From assembly GCF_003575965.1 (NCBI RefSeq), contig NZ_QWJJ01000010.1, positions 1-64,000 on the forward strand: DNA of 64,000 nucleotides. The letters are read 5' to 3'. The notes below the pieces were generated by a model. That model saw only the letters and a list, made by a program, of their open reading frames with translations, searched no databases and had not been told where the DNA came from. The DNA is from Pseudooceanicola sediminis (GTDB lineage: Bacteria > Pseudomonadota > Alphaproteobacteria > Rhodobacterales > Rhodobacteraceae). The translations under genes and the position numbers were made by a program. Positions 17,657-26,462 of this stretch are shown here, in pieces (the first letter of the stretch is position 1; each line of letters opens with the position of its first letter).

Positions 17657-19132
17657 TCAGACCGACATGCAGATGTATTTCATCTCGAGGTAATCCTCGA
17701 TCCCGTGGTGGCTGCCTTCGCGGCCCAGCCCCGACTGCTTGACGCCACCAAAGGGCGCAACCTCGGTCGAAATGATGCCGGTATTGACGCCGACGATGCC
17801 ATATTCCAGCGCCTCTGCCACCTTGTAGACCCGGCTCAGGTCCTTGGCGTAGAAATAGCTGGCCAGGCCGAAGATCGTGTCATTGGCCATCTCGATCACG
17901 TCGTCGACCGTGTCAAAGCGGAACAGCGGTGCAAGCGGGCCAAAGGTTTCCTCGGTCGAGAACAACATCTCTTTCGTCGCGCCGGTCACGATGGTCGGGC
18001 CAAAGAAGGTGCCCTGCATCTCATGCGCCTCGCCACCCAGGATCACCTTTGCGCCCTTGGCCTTGGCATCCGCGATATGGTCCTGCACCTTGGTGATCGC
18101 ATCGGCGTTGATCAGCGGGCCAAGCTCGGTGCCCTCTTTCAGGCCATCACCGACCTTCATCTGCGCGACGCGGACCTTCAGCTTTTCGGCAAAGGCATCA
18201 TAGACACCGTCCTGCACGTAGATCCGGTTCGCGCAGACGCAGGTCTGGCCGTTGTTGCGGAACTTGCACATGATCGCGCCCTCGACCGCCGCATCCAGAT
18301 CAGCGTCGTCAAACACGATGAAGGGCGCATTGCCACCCAGTTCCATGGAACATTTCTTGACCTGTTCGGCGGATTGTTTCAGCAGGATGCGCCCCACCTC
18401 GGTCGAGCCGGTGAAGGTGATCTTGCGCACCTTGGGGTTTTCGCAGAATTCCTTGCCCACGTCCGACGCGCGCGAGGATGTCAGGATGCTGAAGACGCCC
18501 TTAGGGATGCCCGCGCGTTCTGCCAGCACGCCCAGTACCAGGGCCGACAGCGGCGTCTCCGCCGCCGGACGCCCGACAAAGGCACAGCCGGCCGCCAACG
18601 CAGGGGCGGCCTTGCGGGTGATCATCGCGTTGGGAAAGTTCCACGGCGTGATCGACGCGGCAACCCCGATCGGCTGCTTGATCACCGTGATGCGCTTGTC
18701 GCGCTGGTGGCCCGGGATCGTCTCGCCGTAGATCCGCTTGGCCTCTTCTGCGAAAAACTCGATGAAGGACGCGCCATAGGCGATCTCGCCCTTGGCCTCT
18801 GCCAGTGGCTTGCCCTGTTCCGCCGTCAGGATGGTGCCCAGATCGTCCTGGTTCTCCATCATCAGGTCGTACCACTTGCGCATGATGTTGGCGCGTTCCT
18901 TGCCGGTCATGGCCGCCCATTCCTTTTGCGCGGCATAGGCGCGGTCGATGGCCAGGGCGACCTGGGCGCGGCTCAGGTCCGCGACACGGGCAATGACATC
19001 GCCGCGCGCAGGGTTCAGCACGTCAAAGGTGCCCTCGTCCCCTTCGACCCAGTCACCGGCCAGATAGGCCGCTTCGACCAGCAGAGAGGGGTCTTTCAAA
19101 ATGGATTTCAGGTCCGTATTGGAATCAAGCAT
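17657..19132 (-). CDS. gabD: NAD(P)-dependent succinate-semialdehyde dehydrogenase
   Basis: 491 aa aldehyde dehydrogenase that oxidises succinate semialdehyde to succinate at the end of GABA breakdown. Motifs: I-T-P-W-N-F-P (NAD site), F-T-G-S-T-E-V-G-R, S-M-E-L-G-G-N-A-P with the general-base Glu, and N-N-G-Q-T-C-V-C-A-N-R with the catalytic Cys. The cofactor-ribose Lys common in ALDHs is Arg here (FVGRPAAETPLSA), a change that also occurs in part of this subfamily. The start at 19132 has AAGGGATATCCC upstream. No GABA transaminase is adjacent, so the substrate is assigned from overall family resemblance. Confidence 0.85.
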   Translation of the reverse strand: MLDSNTDLKSILKDPSLLVEAAYLAGDWVEGDEGTFDVLNPARGDVIARVADLSRAQVALAIDRAYAAQKEWAAMTGKERANIMRKWYDLMMENQDDLGTILTAEQGKPLAEAKGEIAYGASFIEFFAEEAKRIYGETIPGHQRDKRITVIKQPIGVAASITPWNFPNAMITRKAAPALAAGCAFVGRPAAETPLSALVLGVLAERAGIPKGVFSILTSSRASDVGKEFCENPKVRKITFTGSTEVGRILLKQSAEQVKKCSMELGGNAPFIVFDDADLDAAVEGAIMCKFRNNGQTCVCANRIYVQDGVYDAFAEKLKVRVAQMKVGDGLKEGTELGPLINADAITKVQDHIADAKAKGAKVILGGEAHEMQGTFFGPTIVTGATKEMLFSTEETFGPLAPLFRFDTVDDVIEMANDTIFGLASYFYAKDLSRVYKVAEALEYGIVGVNTGIISTEVAPFGGVKQSGLGREGSHHGIEDYLEMKYICMSV

Positions 19133-19275
19133 GGGATATCCCTTGATCAGTTTGGCACCGCATATTTGATGCGGGCCGTGGTGTGGGCCGAAGACCGGCC
19201 CTGAATTGGGTATGCAGCGGAGTTTAGCGCCGAACGCCCCGGCTGCCACCCGCTATTGATCGCCATTGACGCAAA

Positions 19276-20325
19276 TCAGCCAAATCGAGCCTGCCAGCAG
19301 GGGAAGGGATCGCCGTCCGCCGGGATCGCCGCATGCACGCCACGTGCAATCGCGCGCGCCATGACGATGGCGGCCGCGTGGCACAGCACCAGCATGTCGG
19401 TCTCGGGCTGGTCCAGCGGTTTTTCCCCGGTGGCGGCGCCAAAGATCAGGTCTCCGTCCGCCGGCGTATGGCTGGGCACCAGCGCACGGGCAAAACCGTC
19501 ATGGGCGGTGGTTGCCAGGCGTGTGCACTGTGCCTGGTTCAAATCGGCATCGGTGGCGACGATGCCGATGGTGGTATTGCCGCGGGTGCCGGGCGATGGC
19601 AGGCCCAGCCGGTCGAGCATGGTCAGCTTGGTCAGAGGCTCATGCGGAGCGGGAAAGTCCAGTGCCACGCCTCTTCCGCCGAACTCCTGCCCCACTTCCC
19701 AAGGCGCGGCCCAGAAGTGTTCGCCCGCATTCACCGTGGCGGTGCCCAGGGCGTTGACCGCCACCATCGCCGCCACGACATGCCCCGAAGGCAGCACGAC
19801 CGAGGCGGTGCCAAGCCCCCCCTTCAGCCCCGCCGTCACCGCACCGGTGCCCGCGCCGACGCTGCCCAGGTCCATATCCGTATCCGCCGCTGCAAATGCC
19901 TGACGGCCCAGCGACTTGTAAGGGTTCTCGGCCCAGTCTTTCCTGCCGCCGTTCAGCAGGTCGAACAGAATGGCCGATGGCACGATCGGCACCCGCACCG
20001 GCCCGGCCCGATAGCCCCGCCCTGCCTCGCGCAGCGCATCCGTGACACCACCGGCGGCGTCCAGCCCGAAGGCCGAGCCACCCGACAGCACCAGCGCGTC
20101 GACCTTCTGCACCGTCTTGTCGGGGGCCAGCAAATCCGTCTCGCGCGTGCCGGGTGCCCCGCCCATCACGCTGACCCCGGCGGTAAACGGGCGCACGCCC
20201 GTCAACACCGTGACACCGGTTTTCACCGCCAGATCGCGCGCCTGCCCCACCAACAGCCCCGCAACATCCGTGATCGCGTTGCGGGGGCCGGGCTGCCAGG
20301 AGGGCATCGGGGCTGAATAGGTCAT
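19276..20325 (-). CDS. P1/DmpA-NylC family self-processing hydrolase
   Basis: 349 aa of the P1 (S58) family, N-terminal-nucleophile-like enzymes that include DmpA aminopeptidase and nylon-oligomer hydrolase NylC. The precursor is expected to cleave itself into alpha and beta chains; the likely site is Asn-Thr in G-N-T-T-I-G-I-V-A-T-D near residue 246, as in NylC, so Thr rather than Ser would be the nucleophile. Other family features are V-L-S-G-G-S-A-F-G-L-D-A-A-G-G and V-G-A-G-T-G-A. No signal peptide. It is divergent from the creatinase gene across a 174-bp gap. Substrate unknown: a peptide, beta-peptide or amide. Confidence 0.85.
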   Translation of the reverse strand: MTYSAPMPSWQPGPRNAITDVAGLLVGQARDLAVKTGVTVLTGVRPFTAGVSVMGGAPGTRETDLLAPDKTVQKVDALVLSGGSAFGLDAAGGVTDALREAGRGYRAGPVRVPIVPSAILFDLLNGGRKDWAENPYKSLGRQAFAAADTDMDLGSVGAGTGAVTAGLKGGLGTASVVLPSGHVVAAMVAVNALGTATVNAGEHFWAAPWEVGQEFGGRGVALDFPAPHEPLTKLTMLDRLGLPSPGTRGNTTIGIVATDADLNQAQCTRLATTAHDGFARALVPSHTPADGDLIFGAATGEKPLDQPETDMLVLCHAAAIVMARAIARGVHAAIPADGDPFPCWQARFG

Positions 20326-20499
20326 CACGTGGTCCTTCTTTCGCGGCACAGAATGCCTGCATCATCGCGGGGCATCTTGCCAGATGGCACGGGATGGGCA
20401 AGATGACCACGGCCTTGGCGATGGCGTCGCCACCCGGACCCGTTCCGGTCGGGCCTTCTCACGTCCTGCACGCCGGGACCTCTGTTTCAGGAGGTCACC

Positions 20500-21708
20500 T
20501 TGACCAAACGTCCCGCCTTTCATCCCGTTCACAATGGCGACAAGGTCGCCCTGCCCTTTTCCGCCGCCGAATACGACGCCCGCCTTGCCGGTCTGCGCGA
20601 CGCGATGGAGTTCACCGGCGCCGCCGTGGTTGTCCTCACCTCGATGCACAATATCGCCTATTATTCGGGCTTTCTCTATTGCAGCTTCGGCCGCCCCTAT
20701 GCCCTGGTCGTGACCGAGGACAAATGCGTCACCATCAGCGCGGGCATCGACGCGGGCCAGCCGTGGCGGCGCAGCCATGGCGACAGCCTGACATATACCG
20801 ACTGGGGCCGTGACAACTTCTGGCGCGCGGTCCAGAGCGTCACGGGCAAGGGCAAGCTGGTCGGATATGAGGGCGACCACCTGACCCTGTCCATGCGCGA
20901 CAAGCTGGAGGAAGCCCTCGACCCGCTGGTCATGGTCGACATCGCCCCAGCCACAATGCGTCAGCGCCTGTTCAAGAGCGAGGCCGAGGTCGCCCTGATC
21001 CGTGAAGGCGCCCGTATCGCGGATATCGGAGGCGAGGCGATCCGTGCCGCGATCCGCGAAGGCACCCGCGAAATCGACGTCGCCATGGCCGGTCGCGACG
21101 CTATGGAACTGGCCATCGCCGAGGCGTTCCCCGATGCCGAGTACCGCGACACCTGGGTCTGGTTCCAATCCGGGCTGAACACCGACGGCGCCCACAACCC
21201 CGTTACCTCGCGCAGGTTGCAACAGGGCGACATCCTGTCACTGAACACCTTTCCGATGATCTCGGGCTACTACACGGCACTGGAACGCACCTTGTTTCTG
21301 GGTGAGCCGGATGCCGCCGCGCTGAAGATCTGGCAGGCCAATGTCGACACGCACGACTATGGCATGTCCCTGCTGAAACCCGGCGTCAGCTGCGCCGAGA
21401 TCACGAGCCAGATCAATGCCTTTCTGGCGGAACGGGACCTGCTGCAATATCGCACCTTCGGGTATGGCCATTCGTTCGGGGTTCTGTCGCATTACTATGG
21501 GCGCGAAGCCGGACTGGAACTGCGCGAGGATATCGATACCGTCCTGCACCCCGGCATGGTGATCTCAATGGAACCGATGCTGACCCTGCCGCAGGGCACC
21601 CCCGGCGCGGGCGGCTACCGCGAACACGATATCCTGGTGATCACCGAGGACGGCGCCGACGACATCACCGGCTTTCCCTACGGGCCAGATCACAACATAA
21701 TCGCCTGA
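20500..21708 (+). CDS. Creatinase (M24 pita-bread fold)
   Basis: 402 aa, the length of known creatinases, which hydrolyse creatine to sarcosine and urea. Conserved stretches include Y-C-S-F-G-R-P-Y-A-L-V-V-T-E-D, I-D-A-G-Q-P-W-R-R, N-T-D-G-A-H-N-P (catalytic His), Y-Y-T-A-L-E-R-T-L-F-L and S-M-E-P-M. Metal-ligand residues of true M24 peptidases are absent, as in creatinase. The start is TTG at 20500, supported by AGGAGGT a few nt upstream; there is no in-frame ATG nearby. No sarcosine oxidase or creatininase is adjacent. Confidence 0.9.
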   Translation: MTKRPAFHPVHNGDKVALPFSAAEYDARLAGLRDAMEFTGAAVVVLTSMHNIAYYSGFLYCSFGRPYALVVTEDKCVTISAGIDAGQPWRRSHGDSLTYTDWGRDNFWRAVQSVTGKGKLVGYEGDHLTLSMRDKLEEALDPLVMVDIAPATMRQRLFKSEAEVALIREGARIADIGGEAIRAAIREGTREIDVAMAGRDAMELAIAEAFPDAEYRDTWVWFQSGLNTDGAHNPVTSRRLQQGDILSLNTFPMISGYYTALERTLFLGEPDAAALKIWQANVDTHDYGMSLLKPGVSCAEITSQINAFLAERDLLQYRTFGYGHSFGVLSHYYGREAGLELREDIDTVLHPGMVISMEPMLTLPQGTPGAGGYREHDILVITEDGADDITGFPYGPDHNIIA

Positions 21709-21713
21709 CAGGA

Positions 21714-21738
21714 CAGGCCGGAGCGCGCCTCCGGCCTG
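21714..21738 (+). terminator. Hairpin after the creatinase gene
   Basis: A 10-bp perfect inverted repeat (CAGGCCGGAG, loop CGCGC, CTCCGGCCTG) starts 6 nt after the stop codon. It is strong but lacks an immediate U-run (a TGTTTATT comes about 12 nt later), so termination efficiency is uncertain. Confidence 0.5.
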
Positions 21739-21885
21739 CACGCCGACAGATGTTTATTCGCTGTGGGGGTTTGCGCCGACCCGCCCGGCGCCCCATCTCG
21801 GGACAAGACGCGCCCACGGCCTTGCACCGCCGGGGCAATGAACCTGCGGGATGCACTCCCGCGCAAGAGCGGTTACCATCGCCCC

Positions 21886-22143
21886 ATGTTTCGCCTCGCC
21901 TTCGTGTCCTTCATCGTTCTGACGCTGCTCTACGTGGTGGCCTCGCTCTGCGCGCGCCACGCCCGTCGCGCGCGGCTGGAACGGGAATGGCAAGAGTCGG
22001 CCGCCCCCGGCAGCCGCGATGCATTCGTCGAACGGGGGCTGAAGGCGTATGACGACAGCCTTGCACGCAAGCTGATGCTGCTGATCTATGTCGTGCCTGT
22101 GGTCATTGTCGCCTTCATCATCTACGCCGTGAATTTCATGTAA
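21886..22143 (+). CDS. Small two-helix membrane protein upstream of DUF1523 gene
   Basis: 85 aa. One hydrophobic helix at residues 4-22, a basic/acidic middle (ARRARLEREWQE), and a second helix at about 62-82. No family name recognised. It lies 13 nt before the DUF1523 gene and is probably co-transcribed with it. The ATG at 21886 is chosen because it begins the first helix; sequence upstream in frame is Pro/Arg-rich and implausible. Confidence 0.7.
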   Translation: MFRLAFVSFIVLTLLYVVASLCARHARRARLEREWQESAAPGSRDAFVERGLKAYDDSLARKLMLLIYVVPVVIVAFIIYAVNFM

Positions 22144-22156
22144 GGAGAACCGGCGC

Positions 22157-22810
22157 ATGCGCTATCTGAAATGGGCCTTCTGGGGGATCATCGCCATCAT
22201 CGCGGCGGCCTTCTTCCACTATACGCTGCCGCAACACGACATCGTCCGCATCACCGACACGTTTGAAAAGCGGGTCGATTTCGGCGCCAACTCCATCTTC
22301 TGGGCCGATGCCAATACCGGAAATGCGACCGGCAATACCAACCGCGACGTGTTCTTCATCCAGTCGATCCGCGAAAACGGCAAGCCGATGGTCTATCGCA
22401 ATGAAGACACCGGATGGGGCTGGCCACCGTATTTCAAGTTCGACACCAACAACCTGCAGGCGCAGGCGTCGGATCTGAAATCGACCTCAGCCAACCCGCA
22501 GTGGGTACGGGTGACGCACTACGGCTGGCGCAACGAATTCCTGTCGACCTTTCCCAACGCGGTCGGCCTCAAGGCCGTCCCGGGGCCGGATGTCACCTCG
22601 ATCCCCTGGCTGAACATCATCATCCTGACGCTGGTCGCAGCGCTGTTCTGGGCCATCCGCGTGCGCTGGCTTCGATTCCGCCGCCGCCGCATCGACCCGA
22701 TGCTGGAAAACGTCGAAGACAGCTATGACCGCAGCCGCTTTGCCCGCTGGCGTGCGGATCGCAACGCGAACAGGCGCGGCGACCAAAATGGCGGTACCCG
22801 CGGAACGTGA
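22157..22810 (+). CDS. DUF1523 family membrane protein
   Basis: 217 aa. A helix at residues 5-22, a periplasmic-type domain (YTLPQHDIVRITDTFEKRVD start, then WVRVTHYGWRNEFLSTFPNA), a second helix at about 153-172, and a basic C-terminal tail rich in Arg. This matches DUF1523, found mainly in Rhodobacterales; function unknown. The start has AAGGAG about 9 nt upstream and follows the small membrane-protein gene closely. Confidence 0.85.
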   Translation: MRYLKWAFWGIIAIIAAAFFHYTLPQHDIVRITDTFEKRVDFGANSIFWADANTGNATGNTNRDVFFIQSIRENGKPMVYRNEDTGWGWPPYFKFDTNNLQAQASDLKSTSANPQWVRVTHYGWRNEFLSTFPNAVGLKAVPGPDVTSIPWLNIIILTLVAALFWAIRVRWLRFRRRRIDPMLENVEDSYDRSRFARWRADRNANRRGDQNGGTRGT

Positions 22811-22945
22811 TGTGCACGACAGCCGCGCAGGGTTTTGTGCTGCGCTGCGCAGCCCTTCCCATGCGCACAGGCGCTGTGCGCGCCAGGGGGCTATGCCGAC
22901 CGAGGTGGCGCGCCTAGGTTGTGGCGAAACATTTCGGAGGCATTC

Positions 22946-23974
22946 ATGGAAGTCGGTCTTTATACGTTCGGCGACGTCGGCACCAACCCGGTCACAGGCG
23001 AGAAGGTCAACGCACAGACCCGCCTGAACAACCTGCTGGAAGAGATCGAGCTGGCCGACCAGGTCGGCCTCGACGTCTTCGGCCTCGGCGAACACCACCG
23101 CCCGAACTATGCCGTCACCTCGCCCGCCACGGTCCTTGCCGCCGCCGCACGCACCACAAAGACCATCAAGCTCAGCTCGGCCGTGACCGTCCTCAGTTCC
23201 GAAGACCCGGTGCGCGCCTACCAGCAGTTCTCGACGCTCGACAACCTGACGAACGGACGCGCCGAGCTGATGGTCGGACGTGGCAGCTTCATCGAGAGCT
23301 TTCCGCTGTTCGGATATGACCTGAACGACTACGACGCGCTGTTCGAAGAAAAGCTGGCCATGCTGATGGCCATCAACGAAGATGAAAAGCTGAACTGGAA
23401 GGCGACGACGCATACGCAAGGGGTCAAGGGCGTCGGCGTCTACCCACGGCCGGTCAACGGCAAATTGCCGATCTGGATCGCCGCGGGCGGCACCCCGCAA
23501 AGCATGGTCCGCGCAGGCGCCTATGGGGCACCCCTCGCCCTCGCCATCATCGGTGGCGAACCGCGCCGCTTTGCCCCGCTGGCCGGCCTCTATCGCCGCG
23601 CCGCGGAACAAGCCGGCAATGCCAACAAGGCCCGTGTCTCTCTCAACGTGCACGGCTTCGTCGGCGAGGACGGCAAGGCCGCCGCCGACCTGTTCTTCCC
23701 CGCACAGAAGCAGGTGATGGACCAGATCGGCCGCGAACGCGGCTGGGGCCCGCAAAGCCGCGCCCAGTTCGATGCCTCGATGAGCGCCGAGGGCGCCATG
23801 TTTGTGGGCTCTCCCGCGCAATTGGTGGACAAGATCCTCGGCCTGAAAGAGGATCTCGGCTTCGACCGCGTCACTATCCAGATGGCCATTGGCGTAATCG
23901 CGCAGAAAGACATGCTGAAGGCCATCGAAGTGCTCGGCACCAAGGTTGCGCCCGAGCTGCGCAAAGCGGGCTGA
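22946..23974 (+). CDS. LLM-class flavin-dependent oxidoreductase
   Basis: 342 aa luciferase-like TIM-barrel monooxygenase that would use reduced FMN and oxygen. Features: M-E-V-G-L-Y-T-F-G-D at the start, L-A-D-Q-V-G-L-D-V-F-G-L-G-E-H-H-R, and L-M-V-G-R-G-S-F-I-E-S. It resembles the group often annotated as alkanal-monooxygenase-like, but the true substrate cannot be read. The ATG at 22946 has CGGAGG 6 nt upstream. It stands alone; two converging intergenic repeats follow. Confidence 0.88.
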   Translation: MEVGLYTFGDVGTNPVTGEKVNAQTRLNNLLEEIELADQVGLDVFGLGEHHRPNYAVTSPATVLAAAARTTKTIKLSSAVTVLSSEDPVRAYQQFSTLDNLTNGRAELMVGRGSFIESFPLFGYDLNDYDALFEEKLAMLMAINEDEKLNWKATTHTQGVKGVGVYPRPVNGKLPIWIAAGGTPQSMVRAGAYGAPLALAIIGGEPRRFAPLAGLYRRAAEQAGNANKARVSLNVHGFVGEDGKAAADLFFPAQKQVMDQIGRERGWGPQSRAQFDASMSAEGAMFVGSPAQLVDKILGLKEDLGFDRVTIQMAIGVIAQKDMLKAIEVLGTKVAPELRKAG

Positions 23975-24015
23975 ACGACCGTCGGCAAAGGGGCTCTGCC
24001 CCCGTCAGCTACGCT

Positions 24016-24046
24016 GCCTCCCCCGGGATATTTCGAACAGGGAAAC
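24016..24046. repeat. Dispersed intergenic repeat, copy D
   Basis: GCCTCCCCCGGGATATTTCG followed by AACAGGGAAAC; the last 20 bases are identical to the copy at 61373-61404. It forms an inverted pair with the copy at 24067-24097. Confidence 0.65.
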
Positions 24047-24066
24047 ATGCAGGACGGCGCTCTTTA

Positions 24067-24097
24067 TCATCTGGCCGAAAATACCCCCGCCGGAGGC
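24067..24097. repeat. Dispersed intergenic repeat, copy E (reverse orientation)
   Basis: The reverse complement reads GCCTCCGGCGGGGGTATTTT then CGGCCAGATGA, matching copies A (141) and B (44238). It faces copy D across a 20-bp gap, between the ends of two converging genes. Confidence 0.65.
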
Positions 24098-24197
24098 GTT
24101 CGGCGAGCCGGGCTCGGAGATGCCATGGGAGTGCGCCGCCCTGCGGTGCTACCCACGTCGGCAATCTGGCTTTGATCCAGCTGCCGAACACGCAAGT

Positions 24198-25610
24198 TCA
24201 GTCTTCTAATAAAGGCAGCAACTTACCTGGGTTCATGATGCCATTCGGATCCAGCGCCCGCTTGATTGCGTGCATGGCTGCGAGGGCCGCCGGATCTTTT
24301 CGTCGGGCCATGGTCGACAGTTTGTGCGTCCCGATGCCATGTTCTGCCGAGAACGAACCTTTCAGGTCCGCAACAACATCCTCAATCGCCTCGACGAGGC
24401 TGTCCTTGTGCGCCGCTACCGGCGAGCCGGGAAAGATCGTATAGTGGATGTTCCCATCCCCCAGGTGCGCCACGACAGAGGTCGTCGCCTGGGAATCCAA
24501 CTGAGCCAGGGCATTGTCTGCACGGGCGATGAAGGCATCCATGCGATCGACCGGCACGGCGACATCCATGATGATCATGGGCTTCTTCATCGCTGCGACT
24601 TCGCTGGCGGCCTCGCGCATGGCCCACATCTCGCTTCTTTGGGATTGAGATGTGGCGATCAGTGCGTCTTCGATCGCCCCGGCGTCGTGCATCTGGGCCA
24701 GCACCTCTTCGAGGTAGGAGACGATGGGCATCGAACCATCGGCTAGCGGCGTGCAATCGCGCGGCGCAAGGGCGCCGATTTCGATCAGGATGTTCACCTT
24801 GTGATTCTCGGCAAAGGGGGGGCGTGCGGTCGCCCGCAGGCGTTGGTAGTCGGCCACGTAAGTGTCTGGCATGAATTCAAAAGCTTCGACGGCGCCCCCG
24901 GTTGCCAGCTGGATGCGATTCAGCAGGTCGAGGGCCGACGCCAGGCTCTTCATTCCGACGAGCGCCGTGGCATAGGCGCCAGGCTTTGAACGCAGACGCA
25001 GGACGGCGCCGGTGATGATCCCCAATGTCCCTTCGGAGCCGATCAGCAGGTGTCGCAGGTCGTACCCGGAGTTGTTCTTGTGAAGGTCGTGCATCAGGTC
25101 GACGACATCGCCGTTGGGCAGGACCGCTTCGATTCCCAGCACCAGGTCACGCGTGTTTCCGTAGCGCAGCACGTTGGAGCCGCCTGCATTGGTGGCCAGC
25201 GCGCCGCCGATCATGGCAGAGCCGCGCGCCCCGAAAGACAGCGGAAATATCAGCCCGTGCGGTTCGACCGTTTCGTGAATTTTTGCAATGATCACACCCG
25301 CTTCCACGACGATACTGCGGGCCTCGGGGCGCATGTCGCGGATGCGGTTCATCCGTTCCAGCGACACGACCACGGCCCCCTCGCCCTGTGCGCCGCCGGC
25401 CATGCCCGTGCGTCCGCCAGCCGGGACGAGCGGTGTGCGGGTGGCATTGGCCCATTTCACCACCGCGGACACCTCTTCGGTGGAGGCGGGGCGGACCACG
25501 GCGAGGGGGGCCTGAAACGACTCGTGGCTCCAATCCCAGCCGTAGGGTTCGGCGTCCTTTCCCGTCAGAACATTGGCCGGGCCGAGGCGTGCCGTAAGCT
25601 GGTCGAGCAT
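24198..25610 (-). CDS. FAD-binding oxidoreductase (GlcD / D-2-hydroxyacid dehydrogenase type)
   Basis: 470 aa of the FAD_binding_4 plus FAD-oxidase C family: glycolate oxidase GlcD, D-lactate dehydrogenase, D-2-hydroxyglutarate dehydrogenase. The FAD/PCMH domain has P-A-G-G-R-T-G-M-A-G-G and G-A-L-A-T-N-A-G-G-S-N; the C-terminal domain has H-L-G-D-G-N-I-H and E-H-G-I-G-T-H-K, which bind metal and substrate. No glcE or glcF is adjacent, which favours a stand-alone 2-hydroxyacid dehydrogenase over the glycolate oxidase complex. The exact substrate is open. Confidence 0.85.
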   Translation of the reverse strand: MLDQLTARLGPANVLTGKDAEPYGWDWSHESFQAPLAVVRPASTEEVSAVVKWANATRTPLVPAGGRTGMAGGAQGEGAVVVSLERMNRIRDMRPEARSIVVEAGVIIAKIHETVEPHGLIFPLSFGARGSAMIGGALATNAGGSNVLRYGNTRDLVLGIEAVLPNGDVVDLMHDLHKNNSGYDLRHLLIGSEGTLGIITGAVLRLRSKPGAYATALVGMKSLASALDLLNRIQLATGGAVEAFEFMPDTYVADYQRLRATARPPFAENHKVNILIEIGALAPRDCTPLADGSMPIVSYLEEVLAQMHDAGAIEDALIATSQSQRSEMWAMREAASEVAAMKKPMIIMDVAVPVDRMDAFIARADNALAQLDSQATTSVVAHLGDGNIHYTIFPGSPVAAHKDSLVEAIEDVVADLKGSFSAEHGIGTHKLSTMARRKDPAALAAMHAIKRALDPNGIMNPGKLLPLLED

Positions 25611-25767
25611 GGAATATCCCTTTGTATTACGAGGTTATCATGCGTCGCGGGCGCGGCGGGGGCAAGGGAGGGAGAAGCGGGCGCCACGCCATCGCGGCTA
25701 TTTGCGAAGCCGTTCCAGATTTTGCCTTGACCTCGCAAATTCTCTGCCCTAGGTAGCGCCACGGTTT

Positions 25768-25844
25768 GGCGGAGTAGCTCAGTTGGTTAGAGCAGCGGAA
25801 TCATAATCCGCGTGTCGGGGGTTCAAGTCCCTCCTCCGCTACCA
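25768..25844 (+). tRNA. tRNA-Met (anticodon CAT)
   Basis: 77 nt including an encoded CCA. Acceptor GGCGGAG pairs with CTCCGCT (G1-T72 wobble). The D-arm is GCTC/GAGC around AGTTGGTTA, the anticodon stem GCGGA/TCCGC has loop ATCATAA (anticodon CAT), and the T-arm is GGGGGTTCAAGTCCCTC. The shape suits elongator Met; the initiator's three G-C pairs in the anticodon stem are absent. A CAT anticodon could also be tRNA-Ile2 after lysidine modification, but the arms look more like Met. Confidence 0.9.
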
Positions 25845-26462
25845 AATCCTCCTTTTCACTCAAGTCCCTGAAATCATTGTGCAGGCTTGCGTCCTGCGCC
25901 TGGATGCTGGTGTTCCTGTGGCCGAAGGCAGTGCCGGGAACCGCGGGGCGGCGGGGCGCGATTCAGCCAGGACGGGGCGCAAAACGTTAATCGGGGAAAC
26001 GCGGGATTTTGCGGCGTCGGTATCGCGGTGGCAGAGACGCAGGCGACTCATCGTTTACAACTGAAAACCTGCAAATCGGAACGTCGGTATCCGAACGGTG
26101 TCTGAGCGGTATCTGAACGGTGCCCGGACGCATGAAATCCCCCGGTTAAGACAGCGTGCGCCGGTTGGCGTTAACACCTAGCCGTCGCGTGCGACGACGG
26201 GTATCAGGGAAAGGCGCGTCGCAGGGGCGGGGTCAGGGTCGGGGTCGGGGTCGGGTCGGCGGCGGGGTCAGGGGCGCGGATATCTGACCGGAGGCCGCAT
26301 ATCTCTCATCCGGCAGAGGCGTGCCGCCAGGGTGACAGCGCACAGGCGTGCCGGTAGAAGTCAAATCGGCCAAAGGCGATCGGCCAAAATGTGACAGCTC
26401 AAACATGACAGGGCGGTGACACCTGCATGACGGGCAGGTGAATTTTCACGCGTTCCGGGGCG
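25845..26462. other. Non-coding, repeat-rich region between tRNA-Met and ugpB
   Basis: About 600 bp with no credible gene. It contains four 11-bp CGGTRTC units (26085-26128), a run of GGGTC(A/G)GG-like short repeats (about 26226-26272), and several TGACA/TGACAG motifs near 26390-26430. No integrase or direct repeat of the tRNA 3' end was noticed, so there is no evidence of an integrated element. Confidence 0.5.
26085..26128. repeat. Four tandem 11-bp CGGTRTC repeats
   Basis: Units CGGTATCCGAA, CGGTGTCTGAG, CGGTATCTGAA and CGGTGCCCGGA lie head to tail, one helical turn apart. A shorter relative is at 72-101. Function unknown; protein binding on one DNA face is possible. Confidence 0.65.

Noticed and set aside
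17657-19132. Inactivated aldehyde dehydrogenase because of the Lys-to-Arg change
   Set aside because: Catalytic Cys and Glu are intact, and Arg at this place is found in part of the family.
25768-25844. tRNA-Ile2 (CAT) or initiator tRNA
   Set aside because: The anticodon stem lacks the initiator's G-C triplet, and the overall arms fit elongator Met; Ile2 cannot be fully excluded.
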